Assembly (NCBI GenBank): GCA_963834685.1
Contig: CAWICW010000015.1
Coordinates: forward strand, 1-64,000
Reading direction: 5' to 3'
DNA from: Palsa-504 sp963834685
GTDB taxonomy: Bacteria > Actinomycetota > Actinomycetes > Streptosporangiales > Streptosporangiaceae
DNA: 64,000 nt
Both the position numbers and the translations under genes were made by a program. The number at the start of each line of letters is the position of its first letter. The first letter of the stretch is position 1. This document shows positions 17,949-25,575 of the stretch, piece after piece. The notes beneath the pieces were generated by a model that saw only the letters and a list, made by a program, of their open reading frames with translations, had not been told where the DNA came from and did not search any database.

Positions 17949-19202
17949 TCACTCGCGCGGCGCGGTCCACACCGTGAGGTGGGCCGGTTCGAGGGCGGCC
18001 TGCACCACGCCGGCCAGGTCGGCGCGGACCGCGTCCAGGTCCACCGCGTCCTGCAGCCGGGCCGCGAAGGCGACCACCATCTGGTCGGAGTCGTAGCGGG
18101 CCCGGTTGAACCGGCGGTCCACCGCGTGCTGGACCCGGCGCCGCACCGGGTTGAACAGCGCGGCCGCGGCCAGCGTGGAGGCGGCCACCGCCACCGGCGA
18201 GCTGAACCGCAGGCCCTGCTGCGCGAGCAGCACCAGCCCGGCGTACACGCCGACCAGCAGCCCGGTGACGATCGCGTAGGCCAGGGTCCGGCTCAGCACC
18301 CGGTCGATGTCGTACAGCCGGTACTTCAAGATGGCCACGCCCATGCTCACGGGCACCGCGAAGATGGCCAGGAGCGCGAAGTGACCGACCACGCTCCAGA
18401 AGCCGGTCCCGTGCCCCAGCGTGATCCCGAGGACCAGGCCGGCCACGCCGGCGGCGAAGCCGCCCAGCAGCCACTTCAGCTGCTGCCGCCGCTCTCCGGA
18501 CGAGCGCCGGTAGCTGGCCACCTGTCCGGCCAGCGACACCACCATGCTCAGCGCCAGCACCACGAGGAGCACGTTCTGCAGCACGTTCCACCAGCCCGGC
18601 GAGCTCGCGCCGTTGTCCAGGGCCAGCAGGTTGCCGCCGGAATCCACGCGGATGTCGTGGCGGAGGATGGCGTTGACCGTGATGACGTAGGCGCTGCCCA
18701 TCCACACCAGGCCCATGGCCAGGTACAACCACAGCACCCACCGCAGGTGCGGGGACGGCAGCGTGCCGTCGGGGAAGATCAGGACGGTCAGCCCGATCAG
18801 GACGATCAAGATGGCCCAGCCGGGCTGGGCGAGCATGGCCACCCACCCCAGCGGCAGCGTGCCGTGGCGGACCCGGTAGGCGGCGATCGCGTACAGGCTG
18901 CCGTCGTCGCTGAGCGCCCCGGCGACGACCAGGCCGAGCAGGCACCACCCGACCGGGTTGCGCGGCTTCCGCCAGGCCACGACGAAGCCCACCACGCCGA
19001 AGGGGATAAAGGCCCACCACTCCGGGCCGCCGGTGCTGGAGTTCACGCCCACGTGCGCCAGGCCGGCGAACGGCCACTGGGCGGCGACCAGGGCCACTAT
19101 GACGCAGCCGAGAACCAGCGCGGTGGCGGGCGAGGCCAGCCGGAGGCGGCGCGCTGGCCGGCCGGGCGCGGCCTCATCCCCCACCGGGTTCCCCTCCCTC
19201 AT
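17949..19202 (-). CDS. multi-pass membrane sensor-like protein (histidine-kinase N-terminal module without a kinase)
   Basis: 417 aa. Eight or nine hydrophobic helices span residues about 25-340, followed by the characteristic ALFNPVRRRVQHAVDRRFNRARYD segment and a short VDLDAVRADLAGVVQAALEPAHLTVW tail. This arrangement is well known as the input half of actinobacterial two-component sensors, in which a kinase core follows. Here the protein stops after the post-membrane helix, so it has no kinase. It may be a receptor for a separate kinase or a stand-alone membrane protein. Function unknown; the similarity is to a domain architecture, not to a studied protein. Confidence 0.75.
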   Translation of the reverse strand: MREGNPVGDEAAPGRPARRLRLASPATALVLGCVIVALVAAQWPFAGLAHVGVNSSTGGPEWWAFIPFGVVGFVVAWRKPRNPVGWCLLGLVVAGALSDDGSLYAIAAYRVRHGTLPLGWVAMLAQPGWAILIVLIGLTVLIFPDGTLPSPHLRWVLWLYLAMGLVWMGSAYVITVNAILRHDIRVDSGGNLLALDNGASSPGWWNVLQNVLLVVLALSMVVSLAGQVASYRRSSGERRQQLKWLLGGFAAGVAGLVLGITLGHGTGFWSVVGHFALLAIFAVPVSMGVAILKYRLYDIDRVLSRTLAYAIVTGLLVGVYAGLVLLAQQGLRFSSPVAVAASTLAAAALFNPVRRRVQHAVDRRFNRARYDSDQMVVAFAARLQDAVDLDAVRADLAGVVQAALEPAHLTVWTAPRE

Positions 19203-19323
19203 ACGACAGACGGTACGCCCGGAACGTTCCGGGAACGTTACCGCTGGCGCCGCGGCCAGAAGGCGGCCCGCTCGGCGTCGCGGCCGGCCCAGGGTAATCC
19301 CGGACTGTTCTTATGCTCATTAC

Positions 19324-19788
19324 GTGCAGGGCTCCGTGACCGTCCATATCGCCGCCCCCGCCGACCAGGTCTGGGACCTGGTCAGCGACATCACCCGGAT
19401 CGGGGAATTCAGTCCCGAGACCTTCGAGGCGCAGTGGCTGGACGACGCGGACGGGCCGCGGGCCGGCGCGCGCTTCCGCGGCCACGTCCGGCGCAACGGG
19501 CGGGGCCCGGTCTACTGGACGACCTGCACGGTCCTGGTCAGCGACCCGGCCCGCGAATTCGCCTTCGCGGTGAACGCGCCGGGCGGAACGACCGTCAACA
19601 CCTGGCGGTACCGCCTGGTCCCGCGCCCGGACGGCACCGACGTGACCGAGTCCTTCCAGCTGCCCGGCACGCTGCCGAACCGCCTGTACTGGCTGCTGGC
19701 CGGACCCTGGCGGCTGCGGACCAACCTCAACGGGATGCGCACCACCCTGGAGAAGATCAAGGCCGTAGCCGAGGAGCGGCCGTCGTGA
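19324..19788 (+). CDS. SRPBCC (START-like) family protein
   Basis: About 154 aa. It opens with QGSVTVHIAAPADQVWDLVSD, the standard SRPBCC first strand and helix, and contains GEFSPETFEAQWLDD and a long final helix (RLRTNLNGMRTTLEKIKAVAEE). It probably binds a lipid or polyketide-like ligand. The GTG at 19324 is used because the reading frame upstream runs through the divergent membrane gene; GTG 19336 is an alternative. It resembles the 10.5 kb paralogue but has no enzyme partner. It is convergent with rskA, only 26 nt apart. Confidence 0.8.
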   Translation: MQGSVTVHIAAPADQVWDLVSDITRIGEFSPETFEAQWLDDADGPRAGARFRGHVRRNGRGPVYWTTCTVLVSDPAREFAFAVNAPGGTTVNTWRYRLVPRPDGTDVTESFQLPGTLPNRLYWLLAGPWRLRTNLNGMRTTLEKIKAVAEERPS

Positions 19789-19814
19789 GCGCCGCAGGCG
19801 CCGGTACCGCGTGA

Positions 19815-20603
19815 CTACACGGGCACGGCGATGACGGGGGTGGTGGTCGGGCTGGCGGTCCCGCCCGCCGGCTCGACGGTGATCCCGATCCGGTCGCCGG
19901 GCACGACGCCCGGCGCCAGCACCGGGCCGGCCCGGCCGGTACCGGACAGCAGCCCGGCCGAGCGGGCGCCGTGCGGGCCGATCACCCACAGCTGGTAGGT
20001 CTCCGCCGAGGGCAGCGACCGCATCCCCGTGGCGGAGACGACGGCGGCCTGCTGGCCCGGGGAGACGACGACGGTGACGGTCCCGCCGGCGCTGGTCCGC
20101 ATGGTCTCGGTCCGCGCGTCGGACGCCGTGACGACGCGGCTGATCGCGGCGCTGACGGTCCGGGGAGTGCCGGGCTGGTGCCTGGTCACGGCCTGCGTGA
20201 TACCGAGGGCGACGACCACCACCAGGCTGGCGGCGGCGAACGCGGCGGCCAGCCGCGGGATCCGCGCCCGGCGGTGCTCGTGGCGCTGAGCACCGCGCGG
20301 ACGCCCGGCGAACAGCCACGTCATCCGGGCCCGGCGGCGTTCCAGGCCGATCAGCTCGACCGGCGGCGGAAGCTGCCGGGTCCGGTAGGCGGCGGCCAGC
20401 ACCCGCGGCCGCATCTGCGGCGGCGGGTCGAGGGCCTTGGCCAGGGCGAGCCGGGCCGCGGTCTCGCGCAGGCCGCGGACCTCGTCCTCGCACGGGGAGC
20501 AGTGCTGGAGATGGCGCTCGAAGCTTTCCCGCTCGGGTTCGCTGAGCGCGTCGAGGACGTAGCTGCCGCTGAGCGCGTGCAGGTCGTCGCGGATGACCTT
20601 CAC
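19815..20603 (-). CDS. rskA: anti-sigma-K factor RskA
   Basis: 262 aa. The cytoplasmic anti-sigma domain (1-90) has the zinc-type H-x3-C-x2-C motif (HLQHCSPC, residues 31-38). A single TM segment (LAAAFAAASLVVVVALGIT) lies at about 119-137, and the rest is the extracytoplasmic RskA domain, with MRSLPSAETYQLWVIGP and a late PGDRIGITVEPAGG. In mycobacteria RskA holds SigK at the membrane until regulated proteolysis of the anti-sigma factor releases it. It overlaps the 3' end of sigK by 4 nt and is read with it, as in other actinomycetes. Confidence 0.92.
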   Translation of the reverse strand: MKVIRDDLHALSGSYVLDALSEPERESFERHLQHCSPCEDEVRGLRETAARLALAKALDPPPQMRPRVLAAAYRTRQLPPPVELIGLERRRARMTWLFAGRPRGAQRHEHRRARIPRLAAAFAAASLVVVVALGITQAVTRHQPGTPRTVSAAISRVVTASDARTETMRTSAGGTVTVVVSPGQQAAVVSATGMRSLPSAETYQLWVIGPHGARSAGLLSGTGRAGPVLAPGVVPGDRIGITVEPAGGTASPTTTPVIAVPV

Positions 20604-21205
20604 CAGTCCACCTCCAGGCAGTCACGCATCCTGATCAGTCCGTCCCGGATCCGCGTCTTCACCGTGCCAAGGGCCACCCCGAGCAGCCGGGCGACCTGCG
20701 GATAGGAGTAGCCGCCGTAGTAGGCAAGCTTGATCGACTCGCGCTGCAGCTCGGTCAGGCCATCCAGGCAGCGGCGCACCCGCTGGCCGTCCAGCGTGGC
20801 GGCCACCACGTCGGCCACGTCGTCGTCTAGGGAACCACGGTCCACCGCGGCCTTTTCCTCCCGGCGGGAGCTGGCGGTCTCCGACCGGACCCGGTCGACC
20901 GCCCGGCGGTGCGCGATGGTCAGGGCCCAGGCGACCGGGCTGCCCTTGGCCGGGTCGAACCGGGTCGCGGTGCGCCAGATCTCGAGGAGCACCTCCTGGG
21001 CGATCTCCTCGGACTGGGCGGGATCGCGCAGCACCTGCCGGACCACCCCGTAGACCGGTCCGGCCAATTCACCGTAGAGCAGCTCGAACGCCGCGTGGTC
21101 GCCGCGCGCCACCCGGGCCAGCAAGCCGGCCAGATCCGGGTCGCGGCCGGCGTCCTCCGCGGAGCAAACGTCCGGCCGCTGCGGTCTAATCCCGGTACGT
21201 CTCAT
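20600..21205 (-). CDS. sigK: ECF RNA polymerase sigma factor SigK
   Basis: 201 aa from the chosen ATG. Region 2 (residues about 30-95) has GDHAAFELLYGELAGPVYGVV and AQEVLLEIWRTATRFDPAKGSPVAWALTI; region 4 (about 140-195) has LTELQRESIKLAYYGGYSYPQVARLLGVALGTVKTRIRDGLIRM. The sequence and the partner RskA identify an ECF19/SigK sigma factor. An upstream ATG at 21280 would overlap the divergent gene. I take ATG 21205 because it sits 7 nt after a SigK-like -10 hexamer, with GGGAGGC in between. It should be autoregulated and should drive the divergent molybdoenzyme-fasciclin operon. Confidence 0.93.
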   Translation of the reverse strand: MRRTGIRPQRPDVCSAEDAGRDPDLAGLLARVARGDHAAFELLYGELAGPVYGVVRQVLRDPAQSEEIAQEVLLEIWRTATRFDPAKGSPVAWALTIAHRRAVDRVRSETASSRREEKAAVDRGSLDDDVADVVAATLDGQRVRRCLDGLTELQRESIKLAYYGGYSYPQVARLLGVALGTVKTRIRDGLIRMRDCLEVDW

Positions 21206-21239
21206 GCCTCCCATTCGAGGCACATCGGCCTCCGGATTG
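21206..21239 (-). promoter_or_regulatory. putative SigK-dependent promoter of sigK-rskA
   Basis: On the minus strand, CAATCC (21239-21234), a 15-nt spacer and TCGAAT (21218-21213), then 7 nt to the sigK ATG. It closely matches the divergent copy at 21278-21305 and resembles the mycobacterial SigK pattern, remembered as CCATCC / CCGAAT. The spacing implies a leaderless or nearly leaderless mRNA. Confidence 0.6.
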
Positions 21240-21277
21240 CTCCGAGCGTCTTCGACCTGCGCGAATGAAAATCCCGC

Positions 21278-21312
21278 CAATCCGGTTCGCGGGGCAGCTC
21301 CGAATGGCGACC
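21278..21312 (+). promoter_or_regulatory. putative SigK-dependent promoter of the molybdoenzyme-fasciclin operon
   Basis: CAATCC (21278-21283), a 16-nt spacer, CCGAAT (21300-21305), then 7 nt to GTG 21313. The near-identical motif lies on the opposite strand in front of sigK, so both directions appear to be read by the same sigma factor. Base ATG 21304 falls inside the -10 box and is therefore an unlikely start. Confidence 0.6.
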
Positions 21313-22932
21313 GTGATCAGGAAACAGAATGGGTACGTCGAGTCGCGCTCCGTAGTCAGCGCGCTCGGCCGCACCGCCGCTGGCGCGCTGGCCGGGATAC
21401 TGGCCGGCGCGGTGGCGCTGGGCGTGGCCGAGCTCGCGGCGGCGCTCATCGGCCCGGCCAGCGCCCCGGTCATCGCGGTCGGCGAGACGGCGATCAACCT
21501 GACACCCATCCCGGTCAAGGACTTCGCGATCACGCACTTCGGCTCGCACGACAAGCAGGCGCTGGTCACCGGGATCCTGGTCATGCTGGCCGGGTTCGCC
21601 GCGCTGATCGGCGTGCTCGCGGTACGCCGGATCGGCTACGGGCTGGCCGGGCTGGCCGTGTTCGCCGGCCTCGGCGTCACGGCGGCGATCCGCCTGCCAG
21701 GGGCCGGCCTGCTCGACATGGTACCCACCCTGGCCGGGGTGACCGTGGCGGCCGGAACCCTGGTCACGCTGGTGCGGTCTATCCGGCCCCGGGAGCCGCG
21801 AGCCGGGGCCGCCCTGGCCACGGACGGCGTGATCGCCGACGTCCAGGACCCCGGGCCGACCGGAGCACCGGATCGCCGCCGGTTCCTGGCCGGCGCGGCG
21901 GGCGCGGCGGCGCTGGCCGCGGCGGCCGGCGGTCTGGGCGACGTGCTGCTGGGGCGGTTCAGCATCGCCTCGTCCCGGGCGCAGGTCCGGCTGCCCGCGG
22001 CCTCCGTGCCCGCGCCGACCGTCCCGGCGGGCACCGATCTGCGGATCCCGGGCCTGACCCCGTTCTTCACCTCGAACGCCAGCTTCTACCGGGTCGACAC
22101 CGACCTGGTGCTGCCCCAGGTCGCGCCGGAAACCTGGACGCTGCGCATCGACGGCATGGTGGACCGGGAGCTCGAGATCACCTTCGCCGAGTTGCTGAAG
22201 ATGCCGCTGACCCAGACCGACATCACCCTGGTCTGCGTCTCGAACCAGGTCGGCGGCCCGTATGCGGGCAACGCCCGCTGGCTCGGCGCGCCGCTGGCCG
22301 CGCTGCTGCGCCGCGCCGGGGTGCGGGCGGGCGCCGATCAGGTGCTGTCCTCGGCGGTCGACGGGATGACCATCTCCACCCCGCTGACCGCGATCATGGA
22401 CGGCCGGGACGCGCTGCTGGCCGTGGGCATGAACGGCCAGCCGCTGCCCGTCGCGCACGGGTTCCCGGCCCGCATGGTGGTGCCCGGTCTGTACGGCTAC
22501 ACCTCCGCGACCAAGTGGGTCACGCGGCTGACCGTGGCCACCTTCGCCGCGCAGCGCGCCTACTGGACCCAGCGCGGCTACGCGGCCGTGGCCCCGATCC
22601 ACACCGAGTCGCGGATCGACGTGCCGAGGCCGCTGGCCCAGCTCACCGCGGGCCGCGTGGCGGTGGCCGGAGTGGCCTGGGCGCCCGCCACTGGCATCGC
22701 CGCGGTGCAGGTCAGCGTGGATAACGGCCCCTGGCACACCGCCCGGCTGGCCGCCGCCGACGGCATCGACACCTGGCGGCAGTGGGTGTGGACCTGGGAC
22801 GCCGCCCCGGGGCTGCACCAGCTCCAGGTCCGGGCCACCGACAACCAGGGCGTGACCCAGCCGCCGCGGCGCGCCCAGGTCTTTCCCAGCGGGGCTACCG
22901 GCTGGGACTCGGTCGTGGTGACCGTCACCTGA
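21313..22932 (+). CDS. membrane-anchored sulfite-oxidase-type molybdopterin oxidoreductase
   Basis: About 540 aa. Four membrane helices occupy roughly residues 20-165, followed by an RRRFLAG Tat-like segment with a fifth hydrophobic stretch (about 200-225). The outer portion has the sulfite-oxidase molybdopterin fold (WTLRIDGMVDRELEITF; the ligand Cys in LVCVSNQVGG; GNARWLGAPLAALL) and a C-terminal Mo-co dimerisation domain (VAVAGVAWAPATGIAAVQVSVD). It should oxidise or reduce a sulfur or related substrate outside the membrane. The start is uncertain: ATG 21265, ATG 21304 or GTG 21313; I prefer the last because of promoter geometry. Homologues sit in SigK regulons beside fasciclin lipoproteins. 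Confidence 0.88.
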   Translation: MIRKQNGYVESRSVVSALGRTAAGALAGILAGAVALGVAELAAALIGPASAPVIAVGETAINLTPIPVKDFAITHFGSHDKQALVTGILVMLAGFAALIGVLAVRRIGYGLAGLAVFAGLGVTAAIRLPGAGLLDMVPTLAGVTVAAGTLVTLVRSIRPREPRAGAALATDGVIADVQDPGPTGAPDRRRFLAGAAGAAALAAAAGGLGDVLLGRFSIASSRAQVRLPAASVPAPTVPAGTDLRIPGLTPFFTSNASFYRVDTDLVLPQVAPETWTLRIDGMVDRELEITFAELLKMPLTQTDITLVCVSNQVGGPYAGNARWLGAPLAALLRRAGVRAGADQVLSSAVDGMTISTPLTAIMDGRDALLAVGMNGQPLPVAHGFPARMVVPGLYGYTSATKWVTRLTVATFAAQRAYWTQRGYAAVAPIHTESRIDVPRPLAQLTAGRVAVAGVAWAPATGIAAVQVSVDNGPWHTARLAAADGIDTWRQWVWTWDAAPGLHQLQVRATDNQGVTQPPRRAQVFPSGATGWDSVVVTVT

Positions 22933-22965
22933 CGGCACCCCTTCAGGTAAGAAATGGGAGAAATC

Positions 22966-23595
22966 ATGAAGCACCGTTTGCTAGCCACCTCCGGCCTGGC
23001 CGCCTGCCTGACCCTGACCGCGGCCGCGTGCAGCTCGAGCCCGTCCTCGTCGTCCGCGTCTTCGCCGGCCACCTCGGCCCCGGCGTCCTCGGCTCCGGCG
23101 TCCTCGGCGACCACCACCAGCGACTTCGGCCCGGGCTGCGCCTCGGTGCCCAAGACCGGCGCGGGCAGCTTCACCGGCATGTCGACCGCGCCGGTAGCCA
23201 CCGCCGCCTCGGCCAACCCGGTGCTGTCCACCCTGGTCACCGCGGTCAAGCAGGCGGGCCTGGTGGACACGCTCAACTCGGCCTCCGGCATCACCGTGTT
23301 CGCCCCGGACAACGCCGCGTTCGCCAAGATCCCGGCCGCGACCCTGAGCAAGGTGCTGGCCGACAAGGCCGAGCTGACCAAGATCCTCACCTACCACGTG
23401 GTGGCCGGGCGCTACACCCCGAGCCAGCTCGCCGCGGGCGCCCCGCTCAAGACGCTGGAAGGCGCCACCGTCACCCCGGCCCTGATGGGCAGCACGTACG
23501 AGGTCAACCGCGCGGACGTGGTGTGCGGCAACGTGCAGACCGCCAACGCCACCGTCTACATCATCAACACCGTGCTGATGCCCCCGTCCTCCTGA
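22966..23595 (+). CDS. fasciclin-domain lipoprotein (MPT70/MPT83-like)
   Basis: 209 aa. Signal peptide with lipobox TAAAC (Cys about 22), a Ser/Ala/Pro-rich tether, then one FAS1 domain (about 75-208) with its two conserved boxes: the ITVFAPDNAAFAKIP H1 box and the LTYHVVAGRYTPSQL / NATVYIINTVLMP H2 region. Two cysteines (FGPGCASVP, VVCGNVQTAN) match those of mycobacterial MPT70/MPT83, which are SigK targets. It is anchored on the outer membrane face and probably adhesive. ATG 22966 is chosen because GGGAGAA precedes it; the ATG at 22954 lies before that ribosome site. It follows the molybdoenzyme by 33 nt, so an operon is likely. Confidence 0.92.
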   Translation: MKHRLLATSGLAACLTLTAAACSSSPSSSSASSPATSAPASSAPASSATTTSDFGPGCASVPKTGAGSFTGMSTAPVATAASANPVLSTLVTAVKQAGLVDTLNSASGITVFAPDNAAFAKIPAATLSKVLADKAELTKILTYHVVAGRYTPSQLAAGAPLKTLEGATVTPALMGSTYEVNRADVVCGNVQTANATVYIINTVLMPPSS

Positions 23596-23622
23596 CCGGC
23601 ACGCAGGTGACCGGCCGGTGAC

Positions 23623-23678
23623 ACCACGGACCGTTCGGAAGAGTTATTGGGTGAGAACTGACCCGAACGGTCCGTGGT
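23623..23678. repeat. dispersed 16-nt hairpin element, full copy (probable terminator)
   Basis: ACCACGGACCGTTCGG (23623-23638) and its perfect complement CCGAACGGTCCGTGGT (23663-23678), separated by 24 nt. It lies 27 nt after the fasciclin stop and probably ends that operon. This copy has the commonest arm sequence and serves as the family reference. Confidence 0.85.
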
Positions 23679-23696
23679 CCTACGGTCCCGGCCTCT

Positions 23697-23952
23697 AAGA
23701 AACTGTTCGCGACCGCGGCCCTCGCGGGTGCGCCGCTGGTGCGAGCCATCGTGCGGGCCTTGGAAACGACCAAGGACGGCCACCCTCAGCGGACGGCTTT
23801 TCCTCGACCTCCTGCGGCGCGGGTTCAGCGAGGACGAAGCACGGGCCCAGCTCGACACCGCCATCGACTGGGGACGCTACGGTGAGCTGTTCCACTACAG
23901 CGCCGACGACGGCGAGTTGATCCTCACCCCGGCGGACGACGTAGCTGCCTGA
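23697..23952 (+). pseudogene. remnant of an ABC transporter ATPase C-terminal (AAA-associated) domain
   Basis: Two frames together spell the tail of nitrate/sulfonate-type ABC ATPases. Frame 3 from 23697 reads KKLFATAALAGAPLVRAIVRAL then ETTKDGH; after a shift between about 23,781 and 23,805, frame 1 reads LFLDLLRRGFSEDEARAQLD then TAIDWGRYGELFHYSADDG. The order and the DTAIDWGRYxELF signature match the AAA-associated domain that follows the ATPase core. The ATPase core is missing and the reading frame is broken, so this is a dead fragment. The stop at 23952 is original-looking. It abuts a remnant of an unrelated gene on the other strand. Confidence 0.6.
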
Positions 23953-23984
23953 TCGGCGTTTGAGGTCAGGGCCCGGGCGCCGAT

Positions 23985-24125
23985 GTCGGGGTACAGCTCC
24001 CCCACGTCGCCGGCCAGCAGCAGCCAGTCGCCGTCGTCGCCGGAGCGGAGCGCGGAGACGATCTCCCGGTTCGGCGGGAACGCCACGTGCAGGTCGCTGA
24101 GGGCGAGCAGCCTGGGGGTCGTCAT
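23985..24125 (-). pseudogene. 5' fragment of a metallophosphoesterase gene
   Basis: From ATG 24125 the first ~45 residues (PRLLALSDLHVAFPPNREIV, then DWLLLAGDVGE) show the first two metal-binding motifs, DLHV (D-x-H) and GDV (G-D), of calcineurin-like phosphoesterases. After GDVGE the match to the family stops: the NHE and later His motifs are absent and the frame ends at 23895. About 80% of the gene is missing. The break point coincides with the end of the ABC-ATPase remnant on the other strand, consistent with one deletion that removed the 3' parts of both loci. Confidence 0.65.
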
Positions 24126-24385
24126 CGTCGTCCTCTTATGGCTGTAGTCCTGGCGCGCCTGCGCGCCAGCCTAACCGGTGGGGCGCGTAGGACGTCGGTC
24201 GAGTAACAGCAGTCTCCTTAGCCTTATCGCGCCCCGGCCTCACACCATGGCGACGTCAGCCGGAGGGCCGCTCCGATTATCGTGGTGGATTACCGCTTCG
24301 TGGTGGATTGGTTGTGCTAGAGCACCAGTGATCAACCGCGAAGCGCGAATCAACCGCGGAAACCAGCGGATTTAGGGCGGCTGGA
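24126..24385. other. non-coding gap with short direct repeats
   Basis: No gene is seen. Around 24,280-24,360 there are paired direct repeats (GTGGTGGATT twice, ATCAACCGCG twice) and a lower GC content than the flanks. It probably carries the promoter of the following DUF523 gene. Confidence 0.4.
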
Positions 24386-25309
24386 ATGGAACGACCGAGA
24401 GTGGGGGCGTCGAGCTGCCTGCTGGGCGAGGAGGTCCGGTTCAACGGGGGGCACAAGCGGTTCCGGTTCCTGACCGACGAGCTCGGCCCGTACGTGGACT
24501 GGGTGCCCTACTGTCCGGAGGTCGAGATCGGGCTGGGCACCCCGCGGGAGCCGATCCGGCTGACCGTCGACGGGCGGCTGGTGAACCGGAGCGGCACCGC
24601 GGACCACACGGCGTTGATGGCGGCCCTCCCGCTGCCTTCGGGTATCGACGGGTACGTGTTCAAGGCCAAGTCGCCGAGCTGCGGAGTACGGGGCATCCCG
24701 CGGTACCGGGACGACGGGGAAGCGTCCGGCGCTTACGGCGGGGGGCTGTACGCGGAGCGGGTGATCGCGGAGTTCCCGCTGCTGGCCGTGGAGGACGAGG
24801 GACGGCTGAACGACGCAGGGCTGCGGGAGGCGTTCGCGGAGCGGGTGTTCGCGGCCGCGCGGCTGCGTTCCTTGCTGTCCGGGGCGTGGGAGCCGCGGGA
24901 CCTGGTGGCGTTCCACGCCCGGCACAAGCTGCAGCTGCTGGCGCACGATCCGGCGCGTTACCAGTCGGCCGGGCGGGTGGTGGCCTCGGCCGGGAGCGGG
25001 GTTTCGCGTGCGCCGACCGCTGCTGCGTACGGGGAGCTGTTCCTGGGCGCGATGGCGGGGCGGGCCACCCGGGCACGGAACGCCAACGCGCTGCAGCACG
25101 CGTACAGCCGGGTCGGGCGGGCGCTGGCTTCGCCGCGCCGCTCGGATCTAGTGGGCCGGATAGACGCGTACCGGCGGGGCGAGGTGCCGCTCAGCGTGCC
25201 GGTGGCGCTGCTGGCCCACTACGCCAGCGGCGGCGACCTGCCGTGGCTGGCGTCGCAGACGTTTCTGGCGCCGTTCCCGGCCGAGCTGCGGCTGCGGCAC
25301 GCGGTCTGA
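24386..25309 (+). CDS. DUF523 (TudS-like) + DUF1722 (YbgA-like) protein
   Basis: 307 aa two-domain protein. The N-terminal DUF523 part (about 1-150) has its three conserved cysteines in SSCLLGEEVRFNGGHKR, YCPEVEIGLGTPREPIRL and KSPSCGVRG. In the thiouracil desulfidase TudS these hold a [4Fe-4S] cluster, so an Fe-S desulfidase role is possible. The C-terminal DUF1722 part (about 175-300) has LVAFHARHKLQLLAHDPARY and RVGRALASPRR. The same fusion is widespread in bacteria as YbgA-type proteins with unresolved function. Starts at ATG 24386, followed by 24 nt to the opposite-strand Cys-rich gene. Confidence 0.85.
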   Translation: MERPRVGASSCLLGEEVRFNGGHKRFRFLTDELGPYVDWVPYCPEVEIGLGTPREPIRLTVDGRLVNRSGTADHTALMAALPLPSGIDGYVFKAKSPSCGVRGIPRYRDDGEASGAYGGGLYAERVIAEFPLLAVEDEGRLNDAGLREAFAERVFAAARLRSLLSGAWEPRDLVAFHARHKLQLLAHDPARYQSAGRVVASAGSGVSRAPTAAAYGELFLGAMAGRATRARNANALQHAYSRVGRALASPRRSDLVGRIDAYRRGEVPLSVPVALLAHYASGGDLPWLASQTFLAPFPAELRLRHAV

Positions 25310-25333
25310 ACTCTCGCATTGGCCCGCGCACGA

Positions 25334-25510
25334 TCATCGGCTGCCCCAGAAGACCCGGTGCCAGAATCGCCAGGTCCGAACGAGTGCCAGCCGCTGGCGG
25401 GCGGTCAGCTTCGGAGCGGACTGGTGAATGCACAGGCCCCCGCCGCCGGGTAGCAGGCAGTTCCCGGGGCAGTTGCCATAGCAGTGACGGCAGTGACCGG
25501 CGCCCGGCAT
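25334..25510 (-). CDS. 58-aa cysteine-rich microprotein
   Basis: A short frame hidden inside a longer shadow. ATG 25510 follows GGGGAGGAGAT, a near-ideal ribosome site. The first half has the pattern C-x2-C-x3-C-x3-C-x8-C (HCRHCYGNCPGNC and LCIHQ), which suggests a small metal or Fe-S site. The second half is basic and amphipathic (LTARQRLALVRTWRFWHRV). No known family is recognised. It is the last gene of the operon that runs from 31.5 kb down, 65 nt after DUF1295. Expression with that operon suggests a role with the lipid-modifying or redox enzymes, but this is inference. Confidence 0.55.
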   Translation of the reverse strand: MPGAGHCRHCYGNCPGNCLLPGGGGLCIHQSAPKLTARQRLALVRTWRFWHRVFWGSR

Positions 25511-25575
25511 ATCTCCTCCCCGTTCACGGTGATGGTAACTGCCCCTGCTCCGTCCCCCTCCTATCCGCCGCCGCG

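Noticed and set aside
23895..23984. C-terminal extension of the phosphoesterase fragment
   Set aside because: It reads the reverse of the ABC-ATPase remnant and lacks phosphoesterase motifs.
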